Shown piece after piece: positions 1-6,995 of a DNA stretch of 64,000 bases. Under the pieces are notes generated by a model. That model searched no databases, had not been told where the DNA came from, and saw only the letters and a list, made by a program, of their open reading frames with translations. The stretch lies in NCBI RefSeq assembly GCF_016908325.1, contig NZ_JAFBDR010000011.1, positions 62,001-126,000 of the forward strand. The letters run 5' to 3'. Position 1 is the stretch's first letter. Every line of letters starts with the position of its first letter. The translations under genes and the position numbers were made by a program. Source of the DNA: Aquibacillus albus. Its GTDB lineage: Bacteria; Bacillota; Bacilli; Bacillales; Amphibacillaceae.

Positions 1-1014
1 TCTGGGTTAGTGAACGGAATATTACGAAATGTCCAACGAAAAGGCGTTCCCAATGTGGACAAAATAGAAGACTCGGTAAAGCGGCTAAGTATAAAAACAA
101 GTCATCCCACTTGGTTAACAAAGCGTTGGATGAATATGTACGGTATGGATATAACGGAGGCAATTTGTGAGACGAATTTAACACACAAGCCAATCAGTGT
201 GCGAATCCAACCAATGAAAATAAATAAACGCGACGCAGTCACCCAGTTAGAGGATGAAGGGTTTGAGATAGAGGAATCTATTTTTTCAGATCAAGGTCTT
301 GTTGTTAATAAAGGAAATATTTTGCATAGCACTCTGTTCAAAAATGGATACTTGACCATTCAAGATCAAAGCTCGATGTTGGTCGCTGAAATGATGGAAG
401 TAGAAAAAGGAATGACTGTTTTAGACGCCTGCAGCGCTCCAGGTGGAAAGACTACGCATATTGCTGAGAAAATGTTAAACGAAGGCAATATTCATGCCTA
501 TGACTTACACGATAAAAAAGCGAAACTAGTGAGCAAAAAAGCCTTGCAGTTAGATTTAACAATAATCGAGGCTAAGCAAGCAGATTCAAGGGAATTAAAT
601 CATTACCATAAAAATGATACCTTCGATCGCATATTAATAGATGCACCTTGTTCAGGATTAGGTGTTTTACGTGGGAAGCCTGATATCAAATATAATAAAG
701 CAGAGTCGGATATCGAAAAGTTAGCTTCTATTCAACTTGAATTGTTGGAAAAAATCTCTCCGTTATTAAAAGGTGATGGAAAGATCATTTATAGTACATG
801 TACGATTGATAAAGCAGAAAATGAAAAAGTCGTCCAACAATTTCTTACTAATCATCCGGAATATCAGATTGATGAAGGATTTTTTGATGAATTACCAGAA
901 GCACTAAGAAATTCTATTGGCGTTACCGAATGGGGTTTGCAGCTTTTCCCACATGAATTTAATACAGATGGATTTTTTCTTACAAGAATAACAAAACAAA
1001 TAGAAACGGAATGA
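1..1014 (+). CDS. rsmB: 16S rRNA (cytosine-5)-methyltransferase RsmB, 5' truncated by window
   Basis: SAM-dependent methyltransferase making m5C at position 967 (E. coli numbering) of 16S rRNA. The frame is open from base 1 and reads into the typical SGLVNGILRN segment. The GTG at base 10 is therefore internal, and the gene starts upstream of the window; about 110 residues (most of the NusB-like N-terminal domain) are missing. Visible motifs: SAM-binding DACSAPGGKTTH, motif IV with the PCS cysteine (DAPCSGLGVL), and motif VI STCTI carrying the catalytic cysteine. In B. subtilis rlmN follows directly; here prpC follows after 86 bases with no rlmN. Family call is firm. Confidence 0.95.
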   Translation, partial: SGLVNGILRNVQRKGVPNVDKIEDSVKRLSIKTSHPTWLTKRWMNMYGMDITEAICETNLTHKPISVRIQPMKINKRDAVTQLEDEGFEIEESIFSDQGLVVNKGNILHSTLFKNGYLTIQDQSSMLVAEMMEVEKGMTVLDACSAPGGKTTHIAEKMLNEGNIHAYDLHDKKAKLVSKKALQLDLTIIEAKQADSRELNHYHKNDTFDRILIDAPCSGLGVLRGKPDIKYNKAESDIEKLASIQLELLEKISPLLKGDGKIIYSTCTIDKAENEKVVQQFLTNHPEYQIDEGFFDELPEALRNSIGVTEWGLQLFPHEFNTDGFFLTRITKQIETE

Positions 1015-1100
1015 AAATAAATCATTTTCGTTGTCTATTTGTAGAGGAGAAATAAAACTCTTGTCTTTTGTTACGAGTATAAGAGGAGCGGGGTGAGACA

Positions 1101-1874
1101 ATGAATGGCTACTTTTTAACAGATAAAGGTCAAGTAAGGGATCATAATGAGGATGATGGTGGGGTATTTCTTAATCAAGATAAACAAATGTTAGCGCTTA
1201 TCGCTGATGGGATGGGTGGACATAATGCAGGTGATATTGCAAGCAAAATGGTTATTCAAGAGTTGAGTGAAAAGTGGAAACAGACAACTACTTTTGACTC
1301 CCCAGGTGAAGCGGAGAGCTGGCTTTCAGAATCTATCTTGCATGTTAATAATGATGTATATGAATATGCCCAGGCACATGAAAATTGTGTTGGAATGGGA
1401 ACCACTATTGTAGCTGTTATCTGTTCGCCAGATTTTATAACAATTGGTCATATCGGAGATAGTAGATGTTATTTGTTTAATAATCAGGGATTTAACCAGA
1501 TTACAGAAGATCACTCGCTAGTAAATGAATTAGTTCGTGCTGGTCAAATATCGAGAGATGATGCAGAATACCATCCACGCAAGAATGTATTGTTAAAGGC
1601 ATTGGGAACAGAAAAGGATGTTCACGCTGATGTACAAACAATTGGATGGGAAAAAACGGATAAGTTGCTTTTATGTTCTGACGGTCTCTCGAATAAATTG
1701 GCTGAAGAAGAGTTACAACAGTTTATTAACAGTTCACAACCGATAGATGAGACAGCAAGAGAACTCATTGAACTGGCTAATGAACGAGGTGGGGAAGATA
1801 ATATTTCTTTAGCACTTATTCATTATCATCATACGATTGAAGATTCACAAAAGGAAGGTGAATCTACGTGCTAG
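1101..1874 (+). CDS. prpC: PP2C-type Ser/Thr phosphatase PrpC (Stp)
   Basis: Metal-dependent protein phosphatase that reverses phosphorylation by the adjacent kinase PrkC. At 257 residues it has the usual bacterial PP2C length. Metal-ligand and family motifs run in order: RDHNEDD near residue 13, IADGMGGHNAGD, GHIGDSR, CSDGLSNKL and GGEDNISL. The start ATG follows a purine-rich SD (AGGAGCGGGGTGAG). The stop overlaps the GTG start of prkC by 7 bases, indicating translational coupling. Cytosolic. Function follows from family knowledge and the conserved prpC-prkC pairing. Confidence 0.96.
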   Translation: MNGYFLTDKGQVRDHNEDDGGVFLNQDKQMLALIADGMGGHNAGDIASKMVIQELSEKWKQTTTFDSPGEAESWLSESILHVNNDVYEYAQAHENCVGMGTTIVAVICSPDFITIGHIGDSRCYLFNNQGFNQITEDHSLVNELVRAGQISRDDAEYHPRKNVLLKALGTEKDVHADVQTIGWEKTDKLLLCSDGLSNKLAEEELQQFINSSQPIDETARELIELANERGGEDNISLALIHYHHTIEDSQKEGESTC

Positions 1875-3865
1875 ATGGTCGACTACTAAATGAAAGATAC
1901 AAGATTAAGAAAGCCATTGGTGGCGGAGGGATGGCGAATGTATACCTAGCTAGAGACACCATACTAGAAAGAGATGTTGCAATAAAAGTTTTACGGTTAG
2001 AGTATGCCAATGATGAAGAATTTATCGCTCGATTTCACCGAGAAGCACACTCTGCAACCAGTTTATCACACCCGAACATTGTTAACATCTATGATGTTGG
2101 AGAAGAAGATAATATTTATTATATGGTCATGGAATATGTCGATGGAATGACATTGAAAAAATACATACAATTATATGGACCAGTTGAAGTTCAAGAAGCA
2201 ATTGATATAATGAAACAAGTTACATCTGCAATATCTCATGCCCATGCGAATGATATCGTACATAGAGACATTAAACCTCAAAATATTTTGATTGATCCTT
2301 TTGCTCGGGTGAAGGTTACAGACTTTGGAATAGCAGTAGCTTTAAGTGCCACTTCACTAACGCAAACAAACTCTGTTCTAGGATCCGTTCATTATTTATC
2401 CCCTGAACAAGCAAGGGGTGGAATGGCCAATAAAAAATCGGATATTTATTCGTTAGGTATTGTCTTTTTTGAGCTATTAACAGGGAGATTACCTTTTTCG
2501 GGTGAATCGGCAGTATCTATTGCCCTAAAGCATTTACAAAGTAATACGCCATCCATTAAGAGGTGGAATCCAAATTTACCTCAAAGTGTAGAGAATATTG
2601 TTTTAAAAGCTACAACGAAGGATCCTTTTTATCGTTATGACGCTGTTTATGATATGGAAGATGATTTAGATACAGCACTTGATCCTAATAGAGTTAATGA
2701 GTCATTATTCACCCCGCCATCCGATAATGAAGAAGCTACTAAAGCAATCCCGATTATTACGGATGAAACTTTTAAGGAACACAAATCTACTCAAGATACC
2801 ATTGTTCACTCTTCTAATCCACCTGTAAACAATATGACTAGTGAGGAGTCAGTAGGAAAGAAAAATAGGAAGAAGCCATTTATTTGGATTTCTGTCATTT
2901 TAGTAACATTGTTTGCTGCAGGTTTTATGGCATTGTTTATACTTCCAAATTGGCTTCAACCAGATGATGTGATTGTCCCAGAGCTGGAGGGGGAAGAATA
3001 TGAAGAAGCTGTTAGTGAACTAGCAGCATTAGGTTTTCAGGTGAACCGAGAAACGATGTTTTCAGATGAAGTTCCTGAAGGTTATGTGATAAGAACTAAT
3101 CCACCATTCGGCACGACGTTAAAAGAAGGTACAGAGGTTACTATCATATCAAGTAAGGGAAAAGAAAAAGTAACGTTTTCTAATTATGTAGGACGAGATT
3201 TCAGCCAAACCGAAAGACAATTGTTGCAAAATGGATATAAAGATGTGATATCTTCCTATCAGACGTCCGATCGACCAGAAGGTGAGATTATCAGTCAGAT
3301 ACAGCCTCAACCAGATACAGAGGTAGTACCTGAGGATACGAATGTTATTTTTGTTGTGAGTGAAGGGCCAGAAAGTGTAACACTAGTAAACCTCAAAGGG
3401 ATGACGGAGCAAGAAGCACTTGAATACCTTGAAAGTAATAATTTGAATGGTGAAATAATAGAAGAGAATTCAGATGAAGTAGAAGAAGGGAAAGTAATTC
3501 GTCAAAGTCCTGTAGCTAATAGTGAGGTAGAGGAAAAATCAACAATTGAAATCGTTATTTCAATCGGTCCTGAAGAAAAGCCACCAATTACGCATGCGGT
3601 GACAGTAATGGTCCCTTATACGGGTAATCAGGAAACAACTCCAGAAGGTGAAACGAAGTTAGAAGAGCAGGAAGTTCGCATTTATGTAGACGATTTGGAA
3701 AATGATTTGTCCGAATTGCACGAACAAGAAACGATAACCGAGGACACGGAATTCCAAATTCGTTTATTAATTCCACCAGATGGAAAAGGGGAATACAAAG
3801 TAGAAAGAGATGACCAAGTATTAGTTCAAAAAACTGTTCGATACGAAGATTTGGAGGATGAGTGA
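1868..3865 (+). CDS. prkC: PASTA-domain Ser/Thr protein kinase PrkC
   Basis: Membrane sensor kinase that binds muropeptides outside the cell and phosphorylates cytosolic proteins; in Bacillus it is involved in spore germination and stationary-phase signalling. Residues about 10-270 form a Hanks-type kinase domain: glycine loop GGGGMANVYLA, catalytic Lys in AIKVL, HRDIKPQN, DFGIA and an activation loop rich in Thr/Ser. One membrane helix lies near 337-359 (FIWISVILVTLFAAGF). It is followed by about three PASTA repeats (roughly 365-570) and a C-terminal extension. The GTG start lies inside the end of prpC with SD GGAAGGTGA. 665 residues, close to the B. subtilis protein. Confidence 0.96.
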   Translation: MLDGRLLNERYKIKKAIGGGGMANVYLARDTILERDVAIKVLRLEYANDEEFIARFHREAHSATSLSHPNIVNIYDVGEEDNIYYMVMEYVDGMTLKKYIQLYGPVEVQEAIDIMKQVTSAISHAHANDIVHRDIKPQNILIDPFARVKVTDFGIAVALSATSLTQTNSVLGSVHYLSPEQARGGMANKKSDIYSLGIVFFELLTGRLPFSGESAVSIALKHLQSNTPSIKRWNPNLPQSVENIVLKATTKDPFYRYDAVYDMEDDLDTALDPNRVNESLFTPPSDNEEATKAIPIITDETFKEHKSTQDTIVHSSNPPVNNMTSEESVGKKNRKKPFIWISVILVTLFAAGFMALFILPNWLQPDDVIVPELEGEEYEEAVSELAALGFQVNRETMFSDEVPEGYVIRTNPPFGTTLKEGTEVTIISSKGKEKVTFSNYVGRDFSQTERQLLQNGYKDVISSYQTSDRPEGEIISQIQPQPDTEVVPEDTNVIFVVSEGPESVTLVNLKGMTEQEALEYLESNNLNGEIIEENSDEVEEGKVIRQSPVANSEVEEKSTIEIVISIGPEEKPPITHAVTVMVPYTGNQETTPEGETKLEEQEVRIYVDDLENDLSELHEQETITEDTEFQIRLLIPPDGKGEYKVERDDQVLVQKTVRYEDLEDE

Positions 3866-3869
3866 ATGA

Positions 3870-4751
3870 ATGCCTGAAGGTAAAATTGTTAAAGCATTAA
3901 GTGGTTTTTATTATGTTCAAACTGAAGATAGCGTGTTTCAATGTAGAGGCAGAGGTGTTTTCAGAAAGAATAAAGTGAATCCACTAGTCGGAGATTACGT
4001 TGAATTTGAAGAGAGTAACATTGGGGAAGGGTATATCATTGATGTGAAACCAAGAAAAAATGAATTGATTCGACCACCTATTGCCAATATCGATCAGGCA
4101 ATCATTGTGGTTTCTGCTACACAGCCTGGATTTAGTCCTTCATTGCTGGATCGATTCCTCGTGCTAATTGAGTCGAAGCATATAGACCCTATTATTTTTA
4201 TTACTAAAATGGACATGGTCAAACAAGCTGAAGTGGAAAAAATCAATACGTACAAAGCAAATTATCAAAAAATTGGCTATCCTGTTGTGTCGTTATCAAC
4301 GAAAGACTCAGAACTACTTTCAGAAGCACAAGCTTATTTTAAAGATAAAATTTCTGTTATCGCTGGTCAATCAGGTGTTGGTAAGTCTTCGTTGTTAAAT
4401 GCAATCAACCCCACTTTGAGTTTAGAAACCAATGAAATCTCAGAGAGCTTGGGGAGAGGAAAGCATACGACAAGGCATGTTGAACTATTAGATATGAATG
4501 GTGGTTTGGTTGCTGATACGCCGGGGTTTAGTTCATTAGAATTTAATGATCTTGAACTGGAGAATTTACCTGACTGTTTTCCGGAAATGAGAGAGTTAAA
4601 GGCAGATTGTAAATTTAGAGGCTGTATGCACAATAAAGAGCCTAAGTGCGCGGTCAAAGCAGCCGTGGATGTGAATGAAATACCTTCCTATCGTTATGAA
4701 CATTATTTACAATTTTTTGAGGAGATACAAAACAGAAAGCCGAGGTATTAA
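3870..4751 (+). CDS. rsgA: Ribosome small subunit biogenesis GTPase RsgA (CpgA)
   Basis: Circularly permuted GTPase acting late in 30S assembly; its B. subtilis homologue CpgA is a reported PrkC substrate. OB-fold N-terminus (residues about 1-65), then G4 (ITKMD) before G1 (GQSGVGKSSL near residue 169) and G3 (DTPGF), which is the permuted order. The C-terminal zinc site is seen in DCKFRGCMHNKEPKC. 293 residues, full length. The start is 4 bases after the prkC stop, so it belongs to the prpC-prkC-rsgA-rpe operon. Confidence 0.96.
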   Translation: MPEGKIVKALSGFYYVQTEDSVFQCRGRGVFRKNKVNPLVGDYVEFEESNIGEGYIIDVKPRKNELIRPPIANIDQAIIVVSATQPGFSPSLLDRFLVLIESKHIDPIIFITKMDMVKQAEVEKINTYKANYQKIGYPVVSLSTKDSELLSEAQAYFKDKISVIAGQSGVGKSSLLNAINPTLSLETNEISESLGRGKHTTRHVELLDMNGGLVADTPGFSSLEFNDLELENLPDCFPEMRELKADCKFRGCMHNKEPKCAVKAAVDVNEIPSYRYEHYLQFFEEIQNRKPRY

Positions 4752-4753
4752 TT

Positions 4754-5401
4754 ATGACAAAAATTGCACCTTCTATTCTTTCAGCTGATTTTGCAAATTT
4801 AAAAAGTGAAATTGAGGATGTTGAAAAAAGTGGGGCTGATTATATTCATGTTGATATAATGGATGGTCATTTTGTTCCGAATATTACAATTGGCCCACTA
4901 GTTGTTGACGCGATTCGACCTGTTACTTCTTTGCCACTAGATGTACATTTGATGATTGAAAATCCTGATATATTTATACCAGAGTTTATCCGTGCTGGTG
5001 CAAATATTATATCGGTTCATGTTGAAACGTGTCGGCATTTACATCGAACGATTCATGCTATAAAAGAAGCAGGTGTTAAAGCGGGGGTAGTCATTAACCC
5101 TGCAACATCTGCTGATATGATCAAGCCGATACTGCCCGATGTTGATCTTGTTTTGTTCATGACGGTTAACCCTGGATTTGGAGGACAATCATTTATCCCT
5201 TCAGTCTTAAATAAAGTGAAGCAAATTGTACAATGGCGAAAGGAAATGAATCTTCATTTTGAAATTGAGGTTGACGGTGGAGTGAATCAAGATACCTCTA
5301 AATTATGTAAAGAAGCGGGTGTTGATGTTTTAGTTGCTGGAAGTGCAATTTTTAATAACAAAGATCGTGAGAAGGCAATTAAAGTAATTCGAAATGCTTA
5401 A
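4754..5401 (+). CDS. rpe: Ribulose-phosphate 3-epimerase
   Basis: Interconverts D-ribulose 5-phosphate and D-xylulose 5-phosphate in the pentose phosphate pathway. The TIM-barrel metal-binding and catalytic motifs are complete: SILSADF, HVDIMDGHFVPN, DVHLMIENP, MTVNPGFGGQ and EVDGGV. 215 residues. The start lies 2 bases after the rsgA stop, so it is the last intact gene of the operon. The thiN relic begins directly at its stop codon. Confidence 0.97.
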   Translation: MTKIAPSILSADFANLKSEIEDVEKSGADYIHVDIMDGHFVPNITIGPLVVDAIRPVTSLPLDVHLMIENPDIFIPEFIRAGANIISVHVETCRHLHRTIHAIKEAGVKAGVVINPATSADMIKPILPDVDLVLFMTVNPGFGGQSFIPSVLNKVKQIVQWRKEMNLHFEIEVDGGVNQDTSKLCKEAGVDVLVAGSAIFNNKDREKAIKVIRNA

Positions 5402-5402
5402 T

Positions 5403-5630
5403 GTGGATTTCGTATCTGAGGGGACTATCGTTACGTTATATATCTTTTCTACCTTTTTAAAAGAAGTAATTGGTATAACATTAAGTAATTTCTACTATAA
5501 ATTTACTAATGATACTATTTTGTGGGGCTCAACTCTTTGTATTTCTAATAAACTTCTCAAAGAAAAAGGTACTTTTTCTTTTAAGTAAGGCATATTAATA
5601 GTAATAAAGAGTAGAGATGTACTTATTTAG
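5403..5630 (+). pseudogene. thiN: Decayed thiN (thiamine pyrophosphokinase) C-terminal relic
   Basis: The frame just after the rpe stop reads EVIGITLSNFYYKF, then GSTLCISNKLLKEKGTFSF. This matches the conserved C-terminus of bacillar ThiN (GSTLCISNEL...GTFSF...GILI-IRS-D, from memory). An in-frame TAA at 5586-5588 interrupts it, after which the same frame continues GILIVIKSRDVLI to a second stop at 5628. Only about 75 of some 215 residues remain; the N-terminal substrate- and ATP-binding part is gone and no start with an SD is seen. The position between rpe and spoVM is exactly that of thiN in B. subtilis. Confidence 0.8.
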
Positions 5631-5669
5631 GGTTATTATCATATGATACTCTAAAGTGATTTTTACCAC

Positions 5670-5767
5670 GGTGTTATGCCTCTTACAGTGAATCACACCT
5701 TAGGTTCAGAAGCTTGGAGGGTAAAGGCAATCTTTCTGGGATTGGTGCGAAAGTGGACGCTAACACC
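5670..5767 (+). ncRNA. Candidate structured RNA (three-helix junction), upstream of spoVM
   Basis: Read by eye, three helices can form. P1 is GGTGTTA (5670-5676) with TAACACC (5761-5767). P2 is TGCCT+TTAC (5677-5686, one bulged C) with GTAA+AGGCA (5721-5729). P3 is CTTTC (5732-5736) with GAAAG (5749-5753). P2 starts on the base next to P1, as in a compact multibranch RNA. I do not recognise an Rfam family. No coding frame is convincing here. It could be a riboswitch-like leader of spoVM, an independent small RNA or chance pairing; no ligand is suggested. Confidence 0.35.
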
Positions 5768-5781
5768 TTATAGGTACAGCA

Positions 5782-5843
5782 TACTTTCTTTTGGTTCGAA
5801 TAGATTTTTCCAACAGAAAGTAGCTTCACTTTATCGCTATTCG
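5782..5843 (+). promoter_or_regulatory. Hairpin with possible pseudoknot abutting the spoVM RBS
   Basis: TACTTTCT+TTGG (5782-5794) pairs with CCAA+AGAAAGTA (5810-5822), giving 12 base pairs around a 15-nt loop with one mismatch. The loop holds CGAATAG (5797-5803), which is perfectly complementary to CTATTCG at 5837-5843, just before the spoVM Shine-Dalgarno (GAGGAGGGG, 5849-5857). That geometry would give a pseudoknot next to the ribosome binding site. It is seen in sequence only; a regulatory role is inference. Confidence 0.35.
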
Positions 5844-5862
5844 GAAAAGAGGAGGGGTTCTC

Positions 5863-5943
5863 ATGAAATTCTATACCATAAAACTCCCAAGGTTCATAGG
5901 TGGTTTTGTACGCGTAATTATGGCTACATTTAAGAAAGATTAA
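5863..5943 (+). CDS. spoVM: Stage V sporulation protein SpoVM (26 aa)
   Basis: A 26-residue amphipathic peptide starting MKFYTIKLPRFIGG and ending ATFKKD, with the length and pattern of B. subtilis SpoVM. Pro9, essential for its shape, is kept. In sporulating mother cells SpoVM binds the convex forespore membrane, anchors SpoIVA at the start of coat assembly, and affects FtsH. A strong SD (GAGGAGGGG) sits 6-8 bases before the ATG. Expected sigma-E control could not be confirmed: a CATACTTT -10-like string at 5780 lacks a good -35. Followed by a bidirectional terminator. Confidence 0.93.
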   Translation: MKFYTIKLPRFIGGFVRVIMATFKKD

Positions 5944-5944
5944 C

Positions 5945-5973
5945 AAAAAAAGCACCCTGAGGGTGCTTTTTTT
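5945..5973. terminator. Bidirectional intrinsic terminator between spoVM and rpmB
   Basis: AAAAAAAGCACCC (5945-5957), loop TGA, GGGTGCTTTTTTT (5961-5973). The stem is flanked by A- and T-runs, so it can end spoVM transcription on + and rpmB on -. Confidence 0.9.
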
Positions 5974-5981
5974 GTATGTCA

Positions 5982-6170
5982 CTATACTCGTTCAACTTTA
6001 CCAGATTTCAATGCACGAGCTGAAACATATACACGTTTAGGTTTTCCATCAACCATAATACGTACTTTTTGTACGTTAGATTTCCATTTACGTTTATTAG
6101 CGTTCATCGCGTGAGAACGAGCGTTACCAGAAGTGGTTTTTCGTCCAGTTACAACACATTTTCGTCCCAT
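5982..6170 (-). CDS. rpmB: 50S ribosomal protein L28
   Basis: L28 of the large ribosomal subunit. 62 residues beginning [16 protein letters not shown], with the conserved [10 protein letters not shown] and [14 protein letters not shown] segments. It has one N-terminal cysteine and no CxxC zinc motif, so it is the C-minus form. Transcribed from its own promoter on the minus strand, divergent from yloU and convergent with spoVM, as in B. subtilis. SD GGAGGG lies just upstream of the ATG. Confidence 0.97.
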   Translation of the reverse strand: MGRKCVVTGRKTTSGNARSHAMNANKRKWKSNVQKVRIMVDGKPKRVYVSARALKSGKVERV

Positions 6171-6209
6171 AATATCCCTCCTAGCATGTATAACTTCACA
6201 TACTTATAC

Positions 6210-6238
6210 AATTTATCATAGGTACAATAATATTGCAA
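6210..6238 (-). promoter_or_regulatory. Sigma-A promoter of rpmB
   Basis: On the minus strand, -35 TTGCAA (6238-6233), a 17-nt spacer, and -10 TAAATT (6215-6210), about 40 bases before the rpmB ATG. The rest of the 6171-6494 divergent intergenic region holds the yloU promoter and an isolated TTGACA at 6329 without a good -10. Confidence 0.5.
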
Positions 6239-6439
6239 TCTTATTTCCTGTAGTCCAATTGTTTTGTAGTTTGAAATTGGGGGAATAGTGCTTATAAATC
6301 CTAAAAGATTTTCAAAAAAGGAACGAACTTGACAGAAATAAATTTTTCATACATTGTATAGAGGGGTTTTTACATACTATAACAATAAAAATACTAGCTT
6401 GGTTCTTGAATTCAGCCCATGTAAATGCTTTCATAATTT

Positions 6440-6468
6440 TTGATGATATAGTAAAATTGCTTTAATAT
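6440..6468 (+). promoter_or_regulatory. Sigma-A promoter of yloU
   Basis: -35 TTGATG (6440-6445), 17-nt spacer, -10 TAATAT (6463-6468). This predicts a very short leader, ending in SD GAGGAGGA before the ATG at 6495. Confidence 0.6.
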
Positions 6469-6494
6469 AGGTTGATAGTCGAGGAGGATTAATT

Positions 6495-6857
6495 ATGTCC
6501 ATAGAACTTCATACAAATGATGGCCATGTAACTATTACAAATGAAGTAATAGCAACTGTTGCAGGAGGAGCGGCAATTGAATGTTATGGCATTGTTGGAA
6601 TGGCTTCAAAAAATCAACTAAGAGATGGGATTGCTGAAATTCTTCGTAAAGAAAATTTTTCAAAAGGTGTGGTTGTTCGTCAAGACGGAGATAATATCCA
6701 CATCGATATGTATATTATCGTTAGTTATGGTACTAAAATTTCTGAGGTAGCAAATAATGTTCAGTCACAAGTAAAATATACATTAGATAAAACATTAGGT
6801 TTGTCCATTAGCTCTGTTAATATCTATATTCAAGGTGTAAGAGTGGCTCAAGAATAA
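6495..6857 (+). CDS. yloU: Asp23/Gls24 family envelope stress protein YloU
   Basis: A 120-residue Asp23/Gls24 (DUF322) protein, with the family pattern ITNEVIATVAGGAAIECYGIVGM at the start and VNIYIQGVRV at the end. Homologues are associated with envelope homeostasis and are encoded next to DAK-domain genes such as yloV, but the biochemical role of YloU is not established. No signal peptide or membrane helix. Own promoter at 6440-6468. Transcription probably meets the terminator at 6942-6974 before yloV. Confidence 0.93.
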   Translation: MSIELHTNDGHVTITNEVIATVAGGAAIECYGIVGMASKNQLRDGIAEILRKENFSKGVVVRQDGDNIHIDMYIIVSYGTKISEVANNVQSQVKYTLDKTLGLSISSVNIYIQGVRVAQE

Positions 6858-6896
6858 TACATTTGGACTAGTTTCAGTATGTTGTCCTCGTCCTCA

Positions 6897-6974
6897 CCTT
6901 ACACTTTCAGAAATGATTAGGAAGTCGTTGAGAGTATAAGGAAAACTAAGGCTTGGCGATAAGCCTTAGTTTTT
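6897..6974 (+). terminator. Tandem hairpins: stem plus intrinsic terminator in the fakA leader
   Basis: First hairpin: CCTTACACTTTC (6897-6908) with GAGAGTATAAGG (6930-6941), 11 of 12 positions paired. It is directly followed by a terminator: AAAACTAAGGCTT (6942-6954), loop GGCGAT, AAGCCTTAGTTTTT (6961-6974). The T-run ends only 7 bases before the fakA Shine-Dalgarno, so any transcript from the yloU promoter must read through it. It may simply end yloU or act as an attenuator; no second promoter is obvious. Confidence 0.75.
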
Positions 6975-6995
6975 CTAAGAAGGAGGAAGTTGTCA

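Noticed and set aside
1015-1100. Remnant of rlmN
   Set aside because: All three frames were read and none resembles RlmN.
5720-5767. GAAAG-TGGACGC string resembling part of a c-di-GMP-I riboswitch
   Set aside because: The flanking GGGCAAACC and AAAGCC partners of that motif are not present and the helices pair differently.
5676-5933. Overlapping open frames on both strands across the thiN-spoVM interval
   Set aside because: They overlap spoVM in other frames, have no SD and resemble no known protein.
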